Shown here: in pieces, positions 1-9,323 of the stretch
Layout of the letters: every line of letters begins with the position of its first letter
Position numbering within the stretch: the first letter of the stretch is position 1
Assembly (NCBI GenBank): GCA_000171875.1
Contig: ABHI01000003.1
Location: forward strand, 372,001-436,000
DNA: 64,000 nt
Origin: Flavobacteriales bacterium ALC-1
Lineage (GTDB): Bacteria > Bacteroidota > Bacteroidia > Flavobacteriales > Flavobacteriaceae
Reading direction: 5' to 3'
Notes under the pieces: model-generated
Told to the model about the DNA's origin: nothing
Database searches by the model: none
Seen by the model: the letters and a program-made list of their open reading frames with translations, nothing else
Position numbers and translations under genes: made by a program

Positions 1-744
1 ATCATTTTCTACTAATGGTACATAAGAACTACGACCAGCAGCAATTAACTGTTGAGGGTTTACATTTAAGCTTTCTAAAACTCTTACTATAGCAGTAGCA
101 CGTTTTACACTTAAATCCCAGTTGTCTAATAATGGTGGTTTACTGTAAGATTTGTTATCTGTATGTGATTCTACCATGGCTTCAAAATCTGGTTTGCTAT
201 TGATAACCTTTGCAACTTTACCAAGAATTTCATTAGCCCTGTCAGTTACATTATAACTTCCGCTTTTAAATAATAATTTATCAGCTATAGATATAAATAC
301 AACTCCTTTTTCTACATTAATTTCAATATCTGAGTCATTGATACCAACTTCTTTCTTAAGACTAGTAACAATAGCTAAAGTAACACTATCCTTACGCGTT
401 AAAGCATCTTGTAAGCGTGTAATCTTCAAGTTACTTTCTCTGAGGCTTTCTAATGATTTTTCTAGGTTTGTTGCACCTTGACTTGTTAATTCGGTTAAGT
501 CTTGTGAGCTTTTAATTAACGCATCATTACTCTTACGCATATCAGCTAATTGTTCTTTCATAGCCTCGACACGAGCATTTGCAGCAGCAGCATCAGATAG
601 ACAGCTATTTAATTTAACTGTCGCTGTATTTAATAAGTCTTGAGTTTCTTTTTGTTGTGCTTCAAGTGCTAGATAATCTTTCTTCGACACGCAGGATGCT
701 AACAACACCATTGAGCAAACACTTAATAACATTAATTTTTTCAT
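1..744 (-). CDS. OmpA/MotB-family lipoprotein (3' end outside window)
   Basis: The minus strand is open from an ATG at 744 to the window edge (248 codons seen). The protein begins with a lipoprotein signal: Lys-Lys, a hydrophobic run, then LLASC, so Cys at about residue 18 is the likely lipidation site. Next comes a helical, coiled-coil-like spacer (about 25-110) and then an OmpA C-terminal peptidoglycan-binding domain, visible as ADKLLFKSGSYNV followed by ESHTDN and a DLSVKRA stretch. The family anchors the outer membrane to peptidoglycan. The last part of the domain (usually 20-40 residues) is cut off by the window edge. Domain family is clear; the exact role is not. Confidence 0.88.
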   Translation of the reverse strand, partial: MKKLMLLSVCSMVLLASCVSKKDYLALEAQQKETQDLLNTATVKLNSCLSDAAAANARVEAMKEQLADMRKSNDALIKSSQDLTELTSQGATNLEKSLESLRESNLKITRLQDALTRKDSVTLAIVTSLKKEVGINDSDIEINVEKGVVFISIADKLLFKSGSYNVTDRANEILGKVAKVINSKPDFEAMVESHTDNKSYSKPPLLDNWDLSVKRATAIVRVLESLNVNPQQLIAAGRSSYVPLVEND

Positions 745-848
745 AATAGATTCTTAGTTTTAATTGTTAATTATAACAACTCAAAATTATAGAAAAGAAG
801 AGTGAGCCTAACATGGATTAACAAAAACTTTAACAGTTTTATGAACAA

Positions 849-1841
849 TTAATATTTTGTTCTTTTTTTAACGAAATAAGACCAAACAATTGATGACGTA
901 TTATAATAATTTTGACGCTTAGGAAGCAGTTTTCGTTGTTTCAAAATTCTACCTAAGTTTTTGTAAAAAGAGAAGTGAGCCTGTATTATAGCAAAAAAAT
1001 GTAGTGGTTTTAACTGAAATAAAAATCGAATTGCTGCCACACCATCTAGCTTCATTCTAATGACTGTTCTAATAAAGACATTTTTATCTGTGTTTTTTAC
1101 AAGTGTGAATAGACTATTTCTAAAATTGAGATAGGTTTTTCTGGGATTAGTATTGCTTAAAGTTGCGCCACCAAAATGATATACAACTGAGGATCCAACA
1201 TATTTTGTATTGTGATTAGTGTTAAAGGCACGCCAGCACAAATCAATTTCTTCCATGTGCGCAAAGTAGCTTTCATCAAATCCATTTAAGCTTTTAAACA
1301 CAAAATTTCTAATAAAAAAACATGCACCAGAAGCCCAAAAAATGTCAGTAATATCATTGTATTGACCTTTATCTTCTTCTATAGTATCAAAAATGCGACC
1401 GCGACAAAAAGGATAACCATACTTATCTATAAAACCTCCAGCTGCACCAGCATATTCAAAATGAGATTTATTTTTATAATCTAATATTTTAGGTTGAATG
1501 ATTGCAGTATTTATATCACGATTAAATTCATTAGCAATTGGTTGTAACCAATTATTAGTTACTTCAATATCACTGTTGAGTAAGCAGAGTAATGGTTCTT
1601 CAATTTGTTTTAGCGCATCGTTGTAACCTTTTGCGTAACCACCATTTTTAGTATTCTGAATAATTTTAACGGTCGAAAAATGCTCAGAAACAAAAGCAAC
1701 GGAATCATCAGTTGAAGCATTATCTGCCACATAAATTACAGCATCGTTTGAATATTTAATTACTGAAGGTAGGAATTGCTCTAACAAGGCTTTTCCATTC
1801 CAGTTTAAAATTACTACCGCTATATCTTTGATTTGTAACAT
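849..1841 (-). CDS. Family 2 glycosyltransferase
   Basis: 330 aa. The N-terminus VVILNWNGK is the nucleotide-sugar binding strand of GT-A, family 2 enzymes, followed by ADNASTDDS and the metal-binding LLNSDIEV (about 88-95). A later E-rich MEEIDLCWR motif is typical of the rhamnosyltransferase-like branch. No membrane segment is evident. It probably transfers a sugar to a polysaccharide or lipid carrier at the cytosolic face; donor and acceptor cannot be read from sequence. Its ATG directly abuts the stop codon of the upstream nuclease-like gene, so the two are co-transcribed. Confidence 0.88.
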   Translation of the reverse strand: MLQIKDIAVVILNWNGKALLEQFLPSVIKYSNDAVIYVADNASTDDSVAFVSEHFSTVKIIQNTKNGGYAKGYNDALKQIEEPLLCLLNSDIEVTNNWLQPIANEFNRDINTAIIQPKILDYKNKSHFEYAGAAGGFIDKYGYPFCRGRIFDTIEEDKGQYNDITDIFWASGACFFIRNFVFKSLNGFDESYFAHMEEIDLCWRAFNTNHNTKYVGSSVVYHFGGATLSNTNPRKTYLNFRNSLFTLVKNTDKNVFIRTVIRMKLDGVAAIRFLFQLKPLHFFAIIQAHFSFYKNLGRILKQRKLLPKRQNYYNTSSIVWSYFVKKRTKY

Positions 1842-2294
1842 TTAGTCTTTTGAGTAATTAGGAACATCTTTTAAAAACGCATAACGTTCTGCTCTCATAT
1901 CCATTTCACAATAATAGTGATTTAAACCATTAGTGACCATTAAGTATGATGCATTCAACACTAAATTATAACGCGCAATTTGATCAAATGTGGTTTGGTC
2001 TATCTTAATTTTATGCGATTTACATTCTACAATTAAATAAATACTTCCATCTGGATTAAAAACTACGATGTCGTAACGTTTTTTTAAACCATTAATAGTC
2101 AACTCCTTTTCAATATTAATCAACGATTTAGGGAATTTTTTATCATTTATTAAATAATGAACACAGTGCTGTCGCACCCATTCTTCGGGTTGAAGAATGA
2201 TGAATTTTTTCCGAATGACATCAAAAATAGAAACTTTATTTTCTGTACTTTTGAAACGGTATTCAAACTTTGGAAAGTTGAGTTCTTGCACCAT
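1842..2294 (-). CDS. Orphan HsdR N-terminal-like PD-(D/E)XK nuclease domain protein
   Basis: 150 aa. The core RYDIVVFNPDG followed by IYLIVECKS matches the PD-(D/E)XK active site (Asp in the first strand, Glu-x-Lys in the second) of the type I restriction enzyme R-subunit N-terminal domain. The helicase part of HsdR is absent, and no HsdM or HsdS gene is near, so this is a stand-alone domain, a common small protein in Bacteroidota. It is the first gene of a two-gene operon with the glycosyltransferase (zero-base spacing) and is divergent from holA with only 45 bp between. The nuclease fold is well supported; a restriction role is not. Confidence 0.78.
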   Translation of the reverse strand: MVQELNFPKFEYRFKSTENKVSIFDVIRKKFIILQPEEWVRQHCVHYLINDKKFPKSLINIEKELTINGLKKRYDIVVFNPDGSIYLIVECKSHKIKIDQTTFDQIARYNLVLNASYLMVTNGLNHYYCEMDMRAERYAFLKDVPNYSKD

Positions 2295-2339
2295 ACAAAA
2301 TTAAAACTATAATGTCATTCAGACAAACTATTTAAGAGA

Positions 2340-3347
2340 TTGGACGACGTAAAACAACTTGTTGCAGCAATAAAAAAGGGAGACCTTAAGCCTATCTATT
2401 TTTTGATGGGAGAAGAAGCCTATTATATTGATAAGATTTCAGATTTTATTGAAGAAAATGTCTTACACGAAGCTGAGAAAGGTTTTAATCAAATGGTGTT
2501 ATATGGCCGAGATACCTCTATTGATGATATTGTGAGCAATGCCAAACGTTATCCTATGATGGCAGAACGACAAGTAGTTATTGTAAAGGAGGCTCAAGAC
2601 TTAAGTAGAACAATTGAAAAGCTAGCTAAATATGCCGAAAATCCTCAACCTACAACGGTTTTAGTTGTTAACTATAAATACAAAAAAATAGATAAGCGTA
2701 AAGCACTCTATAAAACCATTAGCAAAAACGGAGGAGTAGTTTTTGAAAGTAAAAAACTCTACGACAATCAAGTGCCAGACTGGATACGACGTGTGTTAAA
2801 AGGTCAGGACTATGATATATCGCCTAAAGCAGCACAAATGCTTGTGGAGTTTTTGGGTACAGATTTGGGTAAAGTAAACAATGAACTTAATAAGCTGAAA
2901 ATTGTATTACCAAAAGGAACACAAATTACACCTGAGCATATAGAAGAAAATATTGGTATCAGTAAAGACTATAATAATTTTGAATTACGCAAAGCCGTTG
3001 GTGAACGTAATGTGATAAAAGCACACAAAATTGCTAAATATTTCGCAGACAATCCTAAGGACAATCCTATGGTAGTTACAGTATCGTTATTGTTTAGTTT
3101 TTTCTCTCAGTTATTGCATCTTCATGGTATGCACGATAAAAATCCTCGTAGTGTCGCTTCGGCTTTAAGAGTTAACCCATATTTTGTTAATGAGTATTTA
3201 ACTGCTGCTCGAAATTATCCGATGAAAAAAGTGAGTTCGGTAATAGGTTTATTACGCGAATTCGATGTTAAGAGTAAAGGTGTGGGATCTAATGCTGTGC
3301 CTCAAGGTGATTTGCTTAAGGAATTGCTGGTTCGAATTTTAGGGTAA
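2340..3347 (+). CDS. holA: DNA polymerase III subunit delta
   Basis: 335 aa, normal family length. The protein starts MDDVKQLVAAIKKGDLKPIYFLMGEEAYYID, the conserved HolA N-terminus (described here as two parts: DDVKQL and PIYFLMGEE). HolA is the delta subunit of the clamp-loader complex, opening the beta sliding clamp for loading onto DNA. The start is a TTG at 2340: no in-frame ATG or GTG exists between the upstream in-frame TAA (2310) and this codon. It is transcribed divergently from the HsdR_N-like gene. Confidence 0.92.
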   Translation: MDDVKQLVAAIKKGDLKPIYFLMGEEAYYIDKISDFIEENVLHEAEKGFNQMVLYGRDTSIDDIVSNAKRYPMMAERQVVIVKEAQDLSRTIEKLAKYAENPQPTTVLVVNYKYKKIDKRKALYKTISKNGGVVFESKKLYDNQVPDWIRRVLKGQDYDISPKAAQMLVEFLGTDLGKVNNELNKLKIVLPKGTQITPEHIEENIGISKDYNNFELRKAVGERNVIKAHKIAKYFADNPKDNPMVVTVSLLFSFFSQLLHLHGMHDKNPRSVASALRVNPYFVNEYLTAARNYPMKKVSSVIGLLREFDVKSKGVGSNAVPQGDLLKELLVRILG

Positions 3348-3351
3348 TATA

Positions 3352-3702
3352 TTATTGCTCTTCAATTATAGATTCACCTTCAGACTTATCACCAGAAGTC
3401 CATTTCCATTTTTCATGTAATCTAATTTTTCCGTTTGGTAAAATTTCAGGTTTAGAGATGCAGATACCAGTCATTAGTTCTCCTTTTAGATTTACTTGAT
3501 GGTAACGCATATTAATAGTTCCATCTTCTAAAACAACACCGATTAGGTGCCCTATTTTTATATTCCCGCCTGAGTAATTTGAAGTTAAAATATTTCCGTT
3601 TTGTTTATATTCAAAAGTTGTATCATTTGACGTTTCACTATTTTTAGTGGTCTTTATTGGTTTAAATATTTTTCCGTCGTAGTTCAATTTAATCTTTATC
3701 AA
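3352..3702 (-). CDS. Conserved small protein, often labelled 'n-acetylglutamate synthase' in Bacteroidota
   Basis: 116 aa with an alternating beta-strand pattern and the conserved stretches NYDGKIFKPI, YSGGNIKIGHLIG, MRYHQVN and KWKWTSGD. I recognise this as a widespread Bacteroidota family whose common label, n-acetylglutamate synthase, is not supported by any GNAT or kinase-like motif in the sequence. It is better treated as function unknown. Its first 14 bases overlap the 3' end of the upstream secreted-protein gene, so the pair is probably translated from one mRNA. It converges on holA with four bases between the stop codons. Confidence 0.8.
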   Translation of the reverse strand: MIKIKLNYDGKIFKPIKTTKNSETSNDTTFEYKQNGNILTSNYSGGNIKIGHLIGVVLEDGTINMRYHQVNLKGELMTGICISKPEILPNGKIRLHEKWKWTSGDKSEGESIIEEQ

Positions 3703-4558
3703 TTAAAATAGAAGTATTAAAACTAAATAACCCAGGTGGATTACCTGAAAAACTTTTTTCTGCTGACAAATAATATTCATTTGAGTTAATTGGAATAATA
3801 GCTTCAATCTGTGATGAATAATTTTCAGGTTGATTGATATTGGTTCTAACAACTGAGCCATTAGAAAACAAACCTTTACTGAATCCTTTTAGCTGAATTA
3901 AAAAAGCGCCATCACCATAACCACAAAGCATAATGCTATCATTTAAAGTGTTGTAGCTTGCTCCAGAAATGAGTCCTTCACTTTCAATAGTATCAACTAT
4001 AGATATGCTATAAGTTCCTGGAACTTTAGAAAGCTCATAAATTTGTATTTTATCTTCTCTCCAGTTTTTTGAAAACACATAGAGCTTATCTTTATAATGT
4101 ATTAATCCTTCTGCATCAAAGCCAGTATTAAAGGGCTTAGACTTAAAACTTGTTTGATTACTATAACTAAAATTAATAATATCTGCTGTAACTGAGGTAC
4201 TACTAAAATAGTCAGCAATAGAAATGCGATAGATTTTTAGATCTGTTCTATTTCCTTTATAGTTTCCAAAATCACCAATGTAAATATATATGTCATCGTG
4301 TGTTAAATCTTCCCAATCTGTATTTGTAGCATTGACAATTGTTACAGTTCTTTTTACCTTACCAGTTGATATATCAATGTCGAACAATTGATTCGCATTA
4401 CCGGAGTCATTATGAGTGATAAGTACATTATTAAGGTATAGTAATCCAGAAGTTTCGCTAATGGTAGTGTCTAAACGTGTTTCAAGAGTCAGTTGTTGCG
4501 CAAAACCACTAAAAAATGTGAATAAAAAAAGAATGCCAAAATCAATAATTTTTGTCAT
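3689..4558 (-). CDS. Secreted beta-propeller-like protein
   Basis: 289 aa. A Sec signal peptide is clear (Lys, then a hydrophobic run ending in GFAQ, about residue 21). The mature part is a series of short beta-rich blocks with recurring features such as TDWEDLTHD, YIGDFGN and FDAEGLIHYKDKLYVFSK, resembling esterase-like/SdiA-regulated propeller proteins. Such proteins often end in a type IX secretion sorting domain, but this one stops right after the propeller at SILIDKD, and the stop lies inside the next gene. Either it is a short periplasmic form or the tail has been lost. Function unknown. Confidence 0.72.
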   Translation of the reverse strand: MTKIIDFGILFLFTFFSGFAQQLTLETRLDTTISETSGLLYLNNVLITHNDSGNANQLFDIDISTGKVKRTVTIVNATNTDWEDLTHDDIYIYIGDFGNYKGNRTDLKIYRISIADYFSSTSVTADIINFSYSNQTSFKSKPFNTGFDAEGLIHYKDKLYVFSKNWREDKIQIYELSKVPGTYSISIVDTIESEGLISGASYNTLNDSIMLCGYGDGAFLIQLKGFSKGLFSNGSVVRTNINQPENYSSQIEAIIPINSNEYYLSAEKSFSGNPPGLFSFNTSILIDKD

Positions 4559-4579
4559 AGTTTAGATCTCTTATTTAGA

Positions 4580-5104
4580 TTAAAAGTCTAAAAACCTGTG
4601 ATAATGCAATAATTCCTCATCACTGGTTGGTAAACTCCCTTTACCTTTTAATATTAATCCTAATTTTTCTAATAACTTTCTGGAGGCTAAATTGTCTTCT
4701 AGTGTATAACCACTTAACTCTTTTAAGCCATATTGGCTTTTAGCCTTTTGCATTAATAGGTAAGAAGCTTCATAAGCATAACCTTTACCTTCGTAAGTAG
4801 GTAAAAATGCAAAGCCAATATCAGGATCTTCTCTATCATCTCTATGATATAAACCACAAGTACCAAGTTTCACACTATCTTCCTTTCTAATAATAACGTT
4901 ATTGCCATAACCAAAGGTTTTAATTTGTGACAGGGCTTTTTCTGTTATGTAGGTTGCTGCATGCTCAACTGACTTTATATTTCTTTCACCAATGTATTTT
5001 ATCCATTTTGGCGTATTCATTAACTCAAAAATAAATGGTGCATCTTCTACAGTTATTGGTCTGATGCTTAGTCTTTGTGTTTCGAATGAATTAGGTTTAG
5101 TCAT
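4580..5104 (-). CDS. GNAT-family N-acetyltransferase (RimJ/RimL type)
   Basis: 174 aa. The N-terminal FETQRLSIRPITVEDAPFIF is the beginning of the RimJ/RimL-like acetyltransferase fold; DIGFAFLPTYEGKGYAYEA holds the acetyl-CoA pyrophosphate loop and NLASRKLLEKLGL the final helix. It transfers an acetyl group from acetyl-CoA to an amine, typically a protein N-terminus or a small molecule; the substrate is unknown. It lies 21 bp upstream of the secreted propeller gene on the same strand and is divergent from nnr. Confidence 0.87.
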   Translation of the reverse strand: MTKPNSFETQRLSIRPITVEDAPFIFELMNTPKWIKYIGERNIKSVEHAATYITEKALSQIKTFGYGNNVIIRKEDSVKLGTCGLYHRDDREDPDIGFAFLPTYEGKGYAYEASYLLMQKAKSQYGLKELSGYTLEDNLASRKLLEKLGLILKGKGSLPTSDEELLHYHRFLDF

Positions 5105-5186
5105 TTAGTAACTGTATTTTTTTATTAGGCTTTAAATATGTTATTTTTACCGGATCGTAGTATAATTAAATATACATAATAATTAC

Positions 5187-6743
5187 ATGAAAGTATTCTC
5201 CAAAGCACAAATATACGAAGGCGATAAATTAACTACAGAGCGCCAAAACATATCCTCTACCGATTTAATGGAGCGTGCAGGTACACAGATTTTTAATTGG
5301 ATACATACACGCATGCAAGGAGCACAAGTTCCTATTCATGTATTTTGTGGTATTGGAAATAATGGTGGTGATGGATTGGTATTAGCTAGGCATTTAATAA
5401 CTGGAGGTTATAATGTAACGACTTATATTATTAATTGTAGTGATAAACGTTCTAAGGATTTTCTAATTAATTACGATCGTATTAAAAACGTTACTAAAGA
5501 CTGGCCAAAAATGCTGAGCTGTAGCAGTGATTTTTCTGAAATTTTGATTGAAGAAAGAGATATTATTGTTGATGCTGTTTTTGGTATTGGACTTAACCGT
5601 CCACCAAATGATTGGGTGCAAGAACTGTTTCAAAAATGGAGAGCGTCTAAGGCATTTACTTTGGCTATTGATATCCCTTCAGGATTATACTCAGACAAGG
5701 CTATTGAAGATGAAAATGCTGTAACTCATGCTAATTACACCTTAAGTTTTCAGTCTCCTAAGCTGGTGTTCTTTTTGCCAGAAACTGCTAAATATACTGT
5801 GCAATGGGAAGTTTTAGATATTGGTATTGATAGAGATTATTTAATGCAAACAGAAACTGAGGTAGAGTTAATTTCAAAGTTTGAAGTTTTACCACTCTAC
5901 AAGCCAAGGGAAAAATTTGCGCACAAAGGTGATTTTGGTCATGTAATGATTTTAGGAGGAAACTATGGGCAAATTGGTGCTGTTAATTTAGCTAGTAAAG
6001 CAGCTTTAAGTTCTGGTGCAGGATTGGTAACAGCTTATATTCCAAAATGCGGTTATCATAGTTTGCAAGCTTCAATACCCGAAGTCATGGTAATTACTGA
6101 TGAAAATGAAACTCATATTTCAAAAATAGAGTTTAGTATCGAGCCAACAGTTATTGGAATTGGTGTTGGACTTGGAACTGATGATGGTACAGCAAAAGCA
6201 TTTGAGGCATTTTTAAAAATAAGCAAAACACCTTTAGTAATCGATGCGGATGGCCTTAATTTATTGTCAAAAAAGAAGACTTTACTGAAATTATTACCAG
6301 AGCAAACTATATTAACTCCACATCCAAAGGAGCTAGAACGATTAGTAGGTAAGTGGTCAGATGATTTTGAAAAGCTTAAAAAAGTAAAAGCATTTTCTAA
6401 AAAGTATAATGTTATTGTATTAGTGAAAGGTGCACATTCTATAACAGTTCATAAAGATAAATTGTATGTAAATACAACAGGAAATCCAGGCTTGGCTACA
6501 GCTGGAAGTGGTGATGTTTTAACGGGAGTTATTTCTGGTTTAATAGCTCAAGGCTATGAACCTTTAGCTGCTACTATTTTTGGAGTGTATCTTCATGGAA
6601 GGTCTGCTGATATTTCACTTGAAGATTATGGCTATCAAAGCTTAATAGCGAGTCATATTATTGAATCACTTGGTGAAGCTTATATTGATTTGTTTAAACA
6701 ACCTGAGCAACCACAGGAAGAACAGGGACAACAAGAACAATAA
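5187..6743 (+). CDS. nnr: Bifunctional NAD(P)H-hydrate epimerase / ADP-dependent NAD(P)H-hydrate dehydratase
   Basis: 518 aa, the normal length of the fused repair enzyme. The N-terminal YjeF_N epimerase domain (about 1-220) has the GIGNNGGDGLVLARHL motif; the C-terminal ribokinase-like dehydratase domain (about 230-505) has GHVMILGGNYGQIGA, DADGLNLL and the GNPGLATAGSGDVLTG signature. Together they epimerise and dehydrate damaged NADHX and NADPHX back to NAD(P)H. The last dozen residues are a Gln/Glu-rich tail. A strong hairpin terminator follows at once. Confidence 0.95.
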   Translation: MKVFSKAQIYEGDKLTTERQNISSTDLMERAGTQIFNWIHTRMQGAQVPIHVFCGIGNNGGDGLVLARHLITGGYNVTTYIINCSDKRSKDFLINYDRIKNVTKDWPKMLSCSSDFSEILIEERDIIVDAVFGIGLNRPPNDWVQELFQKWRASKAFTLAIDIPSGLYSDKAIEDENAVTHANYTLSFQSPKLVFFLPETAKYTVQWEVLDIGIDRDYLMQTETEVELISKFEVLPLYKPREKFAHKGDFGHVMILGGNYGQIGAVNLASKAALSSGAGLVTAYIPKCGYHSLQASIPEVMVITDENETHISKIEFSIEPTVIGIGVGLGTDDGTAKAFEAFLKISKTPLVIDADGLNLLSKKKTLLKLLPEQTILTPHPKELERLVGKWSDDFEKLKKVKAFSKKYNVIVLVKGAHSITVHKDKLYVNTTGNPGLATAGSGDVLTGVISGLIAQGYEPLAATIFGVYLHGRSADISLEDYGYQSLIASHIIESLGEAYIDLFKQPEQPQEEQGQQEQ

Positions 6744-6773
6744 AAAAAGCCTTCATAATTGAAGGCTTTTTTG
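6743..6773. terminator. Bidirectional intrinsic terminator
   Basis: A 12-bp stem (AAAAAAGCCTTC and its complement) with a 6-base loop is flanked by A and T tracts on both sides. It lies between the convergent nnr and TlpA-type genes and can serve both. Confidence 0.85.
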
Positions 6774-6791
6774 TTTTATAATAATCAAAAA

Positions 6792-7832
6792 CTATAATTT
6801 CAAAGTATTTAATAACTCAACAAGCTGAGGACTTGATGGTCTAGGTGCATCAGCATTAACAATGTTTCCTTGCGGATCTAATAATATAAATCGTGGTATT
6901 CCACTAATTTGATAAGCTTGTATAAAATCTGACCTAAATCCATTGTCTGCAAACAATTGTATACCTCCTAATTCTTTATTTGCCACCATTTTTTTCCAAC
7001 CTAAGTAGGCAGCTCTAGCATCTCCTTTATAACCACGCCCTTCATCAACTGAGATACTTACAAACTCTATGTTTTTGCCTTCAAATTGTTTTTCTATTTT
7101 TTTAAGAGAAGGCACTTCTTTAATACAAGGTCCACACCAAGTTGCCCAAATATCTATATACACATACTTACCTTTTAAATCTGATAAAGATGTGTTACCT
7201 CCAGCAAAGTTTTCGTAATTCACAAAAGTTGGTGAAGGTGATCCTTTTGGTAAGGATGAGCGTGTAGCTAATTTAGTAGACATAAACTGAGTCAGTTGTT
7301 GTAATGTACGATCGATGTTTTTGTCCATTATTGCAGTATGCGTAGAATCTACTTCAGTATATTTTTTCTTTAAACCTTCATAAGCGGCTTTGTAGTTTGT
7401 AATAGCTTCATCTAAATCTGCTTTGCTACCACTGGCAACTAATTCTTCAGTGAAATGATCGTTAGATATTAAAAATGACTGTATGGAAAAGTTATTGGTA
7501 TCCTCAGCATCGCCACTAAAAACCATAGTTTTCATAAAATCTTCATAATTCGTATTAAACGAAGACACATTATCATTTTTTAGATATATAACGCCACGTT
7601 GATTACCATGCTGAAAATTATAATCTCCTTCAGTAACTTTTAAAGTATCTTTAAATGTACCGTCATCATTTAGAGTTATAAGCTTTTCGTAGTTCGTGCC
7701 TTGAAATATTCTTAATATTTTTGATTCGTGTGCGTTTTCTATTTTTCCAGAAATAGTGGCATAATCCTTAGGTTCTTCTTTTTTGCATGCAACTATGGAT
7801 AGAGCCATGCACAGTGCTAATAATTTTTTCAT
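6792..7832 (-). CDS. TlpA-type thioredoxin-fold lipoprotein
   Basis: 346 aa. Lipoprotein signal with the lipobox SIVAC (Cys at about 16). Residues about 25-130 form a beta-rich N-terminal domain of the DUF4369 type (ISGKIENAH, ITLNDDGTFKDTL). The C-terminal AhpC/TSA-TlpA thioredoxin domain (about 200-346) carries the redox motif WATWCGPC and the cis-Pro loop GIPRFILLD. Such proteins reduce disulfides or serve in cytochrome c maturation and polysaccharide metabolism in the periplasm; the partner is unknown. It is a paralogue of the next gene upstream, with a terminator hairpin and its own TATTTTTG element (7850-7857, minus strand) between them. Confidence 0.9.
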   Translation of the reverse strand: MKKLLALCMALSIVACKKEEPKDYATISGKIENAHESKILRIFQGTNYEKLITLNDDGTFKDTLKVTEGDYNFQHGNQRGVIYLKNDNVSSFNTNYEDFMKTMVFSGDAEDTNNFSIQSFLISNDHFTEELVASGSKADLDEAITNYKAAYEGLKKKYTEVDSTHTAIMDKNIDRTLQQLTQFMSTKLATRSSLPKGSPSPTFVNYENFAGGNTSLSDLKGKYVYIDIWATWCGPCIKEVPSLKKIEKQFEGKNIEFVSISVDEGRGYKGDARAAYLGWKKMVANKELGGIQLFADNGFRSDFIQAYQISGIPRFILLDPQGNIVNADAPRPSSPQLVELLNTLKL

Positions 7833-7898
7833 AAATTTTTTTTAAATCTCAAAAATAAGCATAATATACTAATGCTATAGGTGTGTTAAGTTCTTTAA

Positions 7899-7933
7899 AA
7901 TCAAAAAACCTTCATGTGAAGGTTTTTTGATTT
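7899..7933 (-). terminator. Intrinsic terminator after the 450-aa TlpA-type gene
   Basis: A long stem of the form AATCAAAAAACCTTCA with its complement and a very short loop lies 17 bases past the stop of the upstream minus-strand gene and ends in a T run. It separates the two tandem TlpA-type genes into distinct units. Confidence 0.82.
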
Positions 7934-7949
7934 ATAATTTAAGTTTAAG

Positions 7950-9302
7950 CTATATTTTTAATTCTTTAAATAACTCAATCAATTTAGGGCTAGATGGTCT
8001 TGGTGCATCTGCACTAATAATATTACCATTAGGATCAATTAGCAAAAATCTTGGAATACCCTCAATAGCATAATCTGTTACAAATTTAGATTTCCAATCG
8101 TTATCTGCCATTAATTGCATACCACCTAATTCTTTATCTTTTACCATTTCTACCCAAGTGTTATGATCTTTAGCTTTGTCAATGGATGTGCTTACAAAAG
8201 CAATATTCTTACCATGATATTGTTTTTCAACTTTTTGTAGAGAAGGAATTTCTGCAATACATGGTCCACACCAAGTTGCCCATACATCTACATAAACATA
8301 TTTGCCTTTAAGATCTTCTAGAGATGTTGTTCCACCTTTGTGATTTTCATAATCGATAAATTCAGGGGACGGCATTCCTTTAGCTAAGGTTTTTACCTTG
8401 TTGTATTTGGTGGTTATATCTTCTTTATACTTCTCGTCAGAAGACATAGCCATTATACCATTATAATAGGCTTCATTATGCTCGTTATTAGGACTAAGGT
8501 TATAACGCAAAGACTTAGAGAAATCTGTTTTTAACGCAGGAAAAGCATTAGCATTTATATCTTCTAAAATTTTAGCTGGATTGTCACTTTTGGATAGCAA
8601 GCTACTATAGTGATTAAGTACTAACTGCTTATAAGTATCTATTGAGTTATAATCTGCTTCATTTTTATAATCTAATGCGTTTAATGGTTTCATAAAATCA
8701 TCTGAAGCTTTAAAGTCTTCTTTCTTAGTATAGTAACTGTGAGCACCAGGATAATTTTGTAGATAAGATATATGTTCAAAGTAAATATTCTTTTCTTCTA
8801 AAGCTTTAAAATCTTCAGATATACCTTCAGCTTTAGTTAAAAATTCTTCTTTTGTGTTCTTTATTTCATTCATTTTAGAAAGGAAATCAGCTTCTTCCAT
8901 CGAGAAAACCTTGGCAAAATCAAGATTAGATTTTTCGTCCTCTAAAAATTTAGAAGCTAAAAAACTGCTGTTTTCTGACCCTTTGCCTGTATAGGAAATA
9001 GTTTCGTCAAATTCCTTTGTGTCTAAAGTTATATTAATATCACTACCTGGTGATAAATGCATACCTGTCCTTTCGTTGCCATGGCTTAAGTTGTAGTAAC
9101 CACTTTCAATTTTTAAGGTATCTGTAAAAGTACCATCTTTATTAAGTGTAATTTCTTTTACGACGTCACGTCCTTTTAGGACCACAACCTTTTCCCCTTT
9201 CGGATTTTCTATTTTACCAGAAAATAAGGCATAATCTACTTTTGGTTCTTCTTTGCAAGCGAATATTGTAATAGCTAAACAAATAATTAAAATTCTTTTC
9301 AT
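7950..9302 (-). CDS. TlpA-type thioredoxin-fold lipoprotein (longer paralogue)
   Basis: 450 aa. Lipobox IFAC (Cys at about 16), an N-terminal DUF4369-like beta domain (SGKIENPKGEKVVV, ITLNKDGTFTDTL), a long helical middle region (about 110-300) and a C-terminal TlpA domain with WATWCGPC and GIPRFLLIDPNGN. The first 100 and the last 150 residues closely resemble the neighbouring 346-aa protein, including the shared ADAPRPSSP tail, so the two arose by tandem duplication; the helical middle is longer here. It is likely a periplasm-facing thiol-disulfide oxidoreductase. A good promoter lies just upstream (9324-9354). Confidence 0.9.
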   Translation of the reverse strand: MKRILIICLAITIFACKEEPKVDYALFSGKIENPKGEKVVVLKGRDVVKEITLNKDGTFTDTLKIESGYYNLSHGNERTGMHLSPGSDINITLDTKEFDETISYTGKGSENSSFLASKFLEDEKSNLDFAKVFSMEEADFLSKMNEIKNTKEEFLTKAEGISEDFKALEEKNIYFEHISYLQNYPGAHSYYTKKEDFKASDDFMKPLNALDYKNEADYNSIDTYKQLVLNHYSSLLSKSDNPAKILEDINANAFPALKTDFSKSLRYNLSPNNEHNEAYYNGIMAMSSDEKYKEDITTKYNKVKTLAKGMPSPEFIDYENHKGGTTSLEDLKGKYVYVDVWATWCGPCIAEIPSLQKVEKQYHGKNIAFVSTSIDKAKDHNTWVEMVKDKELGGMQLMADNDWKSKFVTDYAIEGIPRFLLIDPNGNIISADAPRPSSPKLIELFKELKI

Positions 9303-9323
9303 AACTGATGTCTTTTATTTGTA

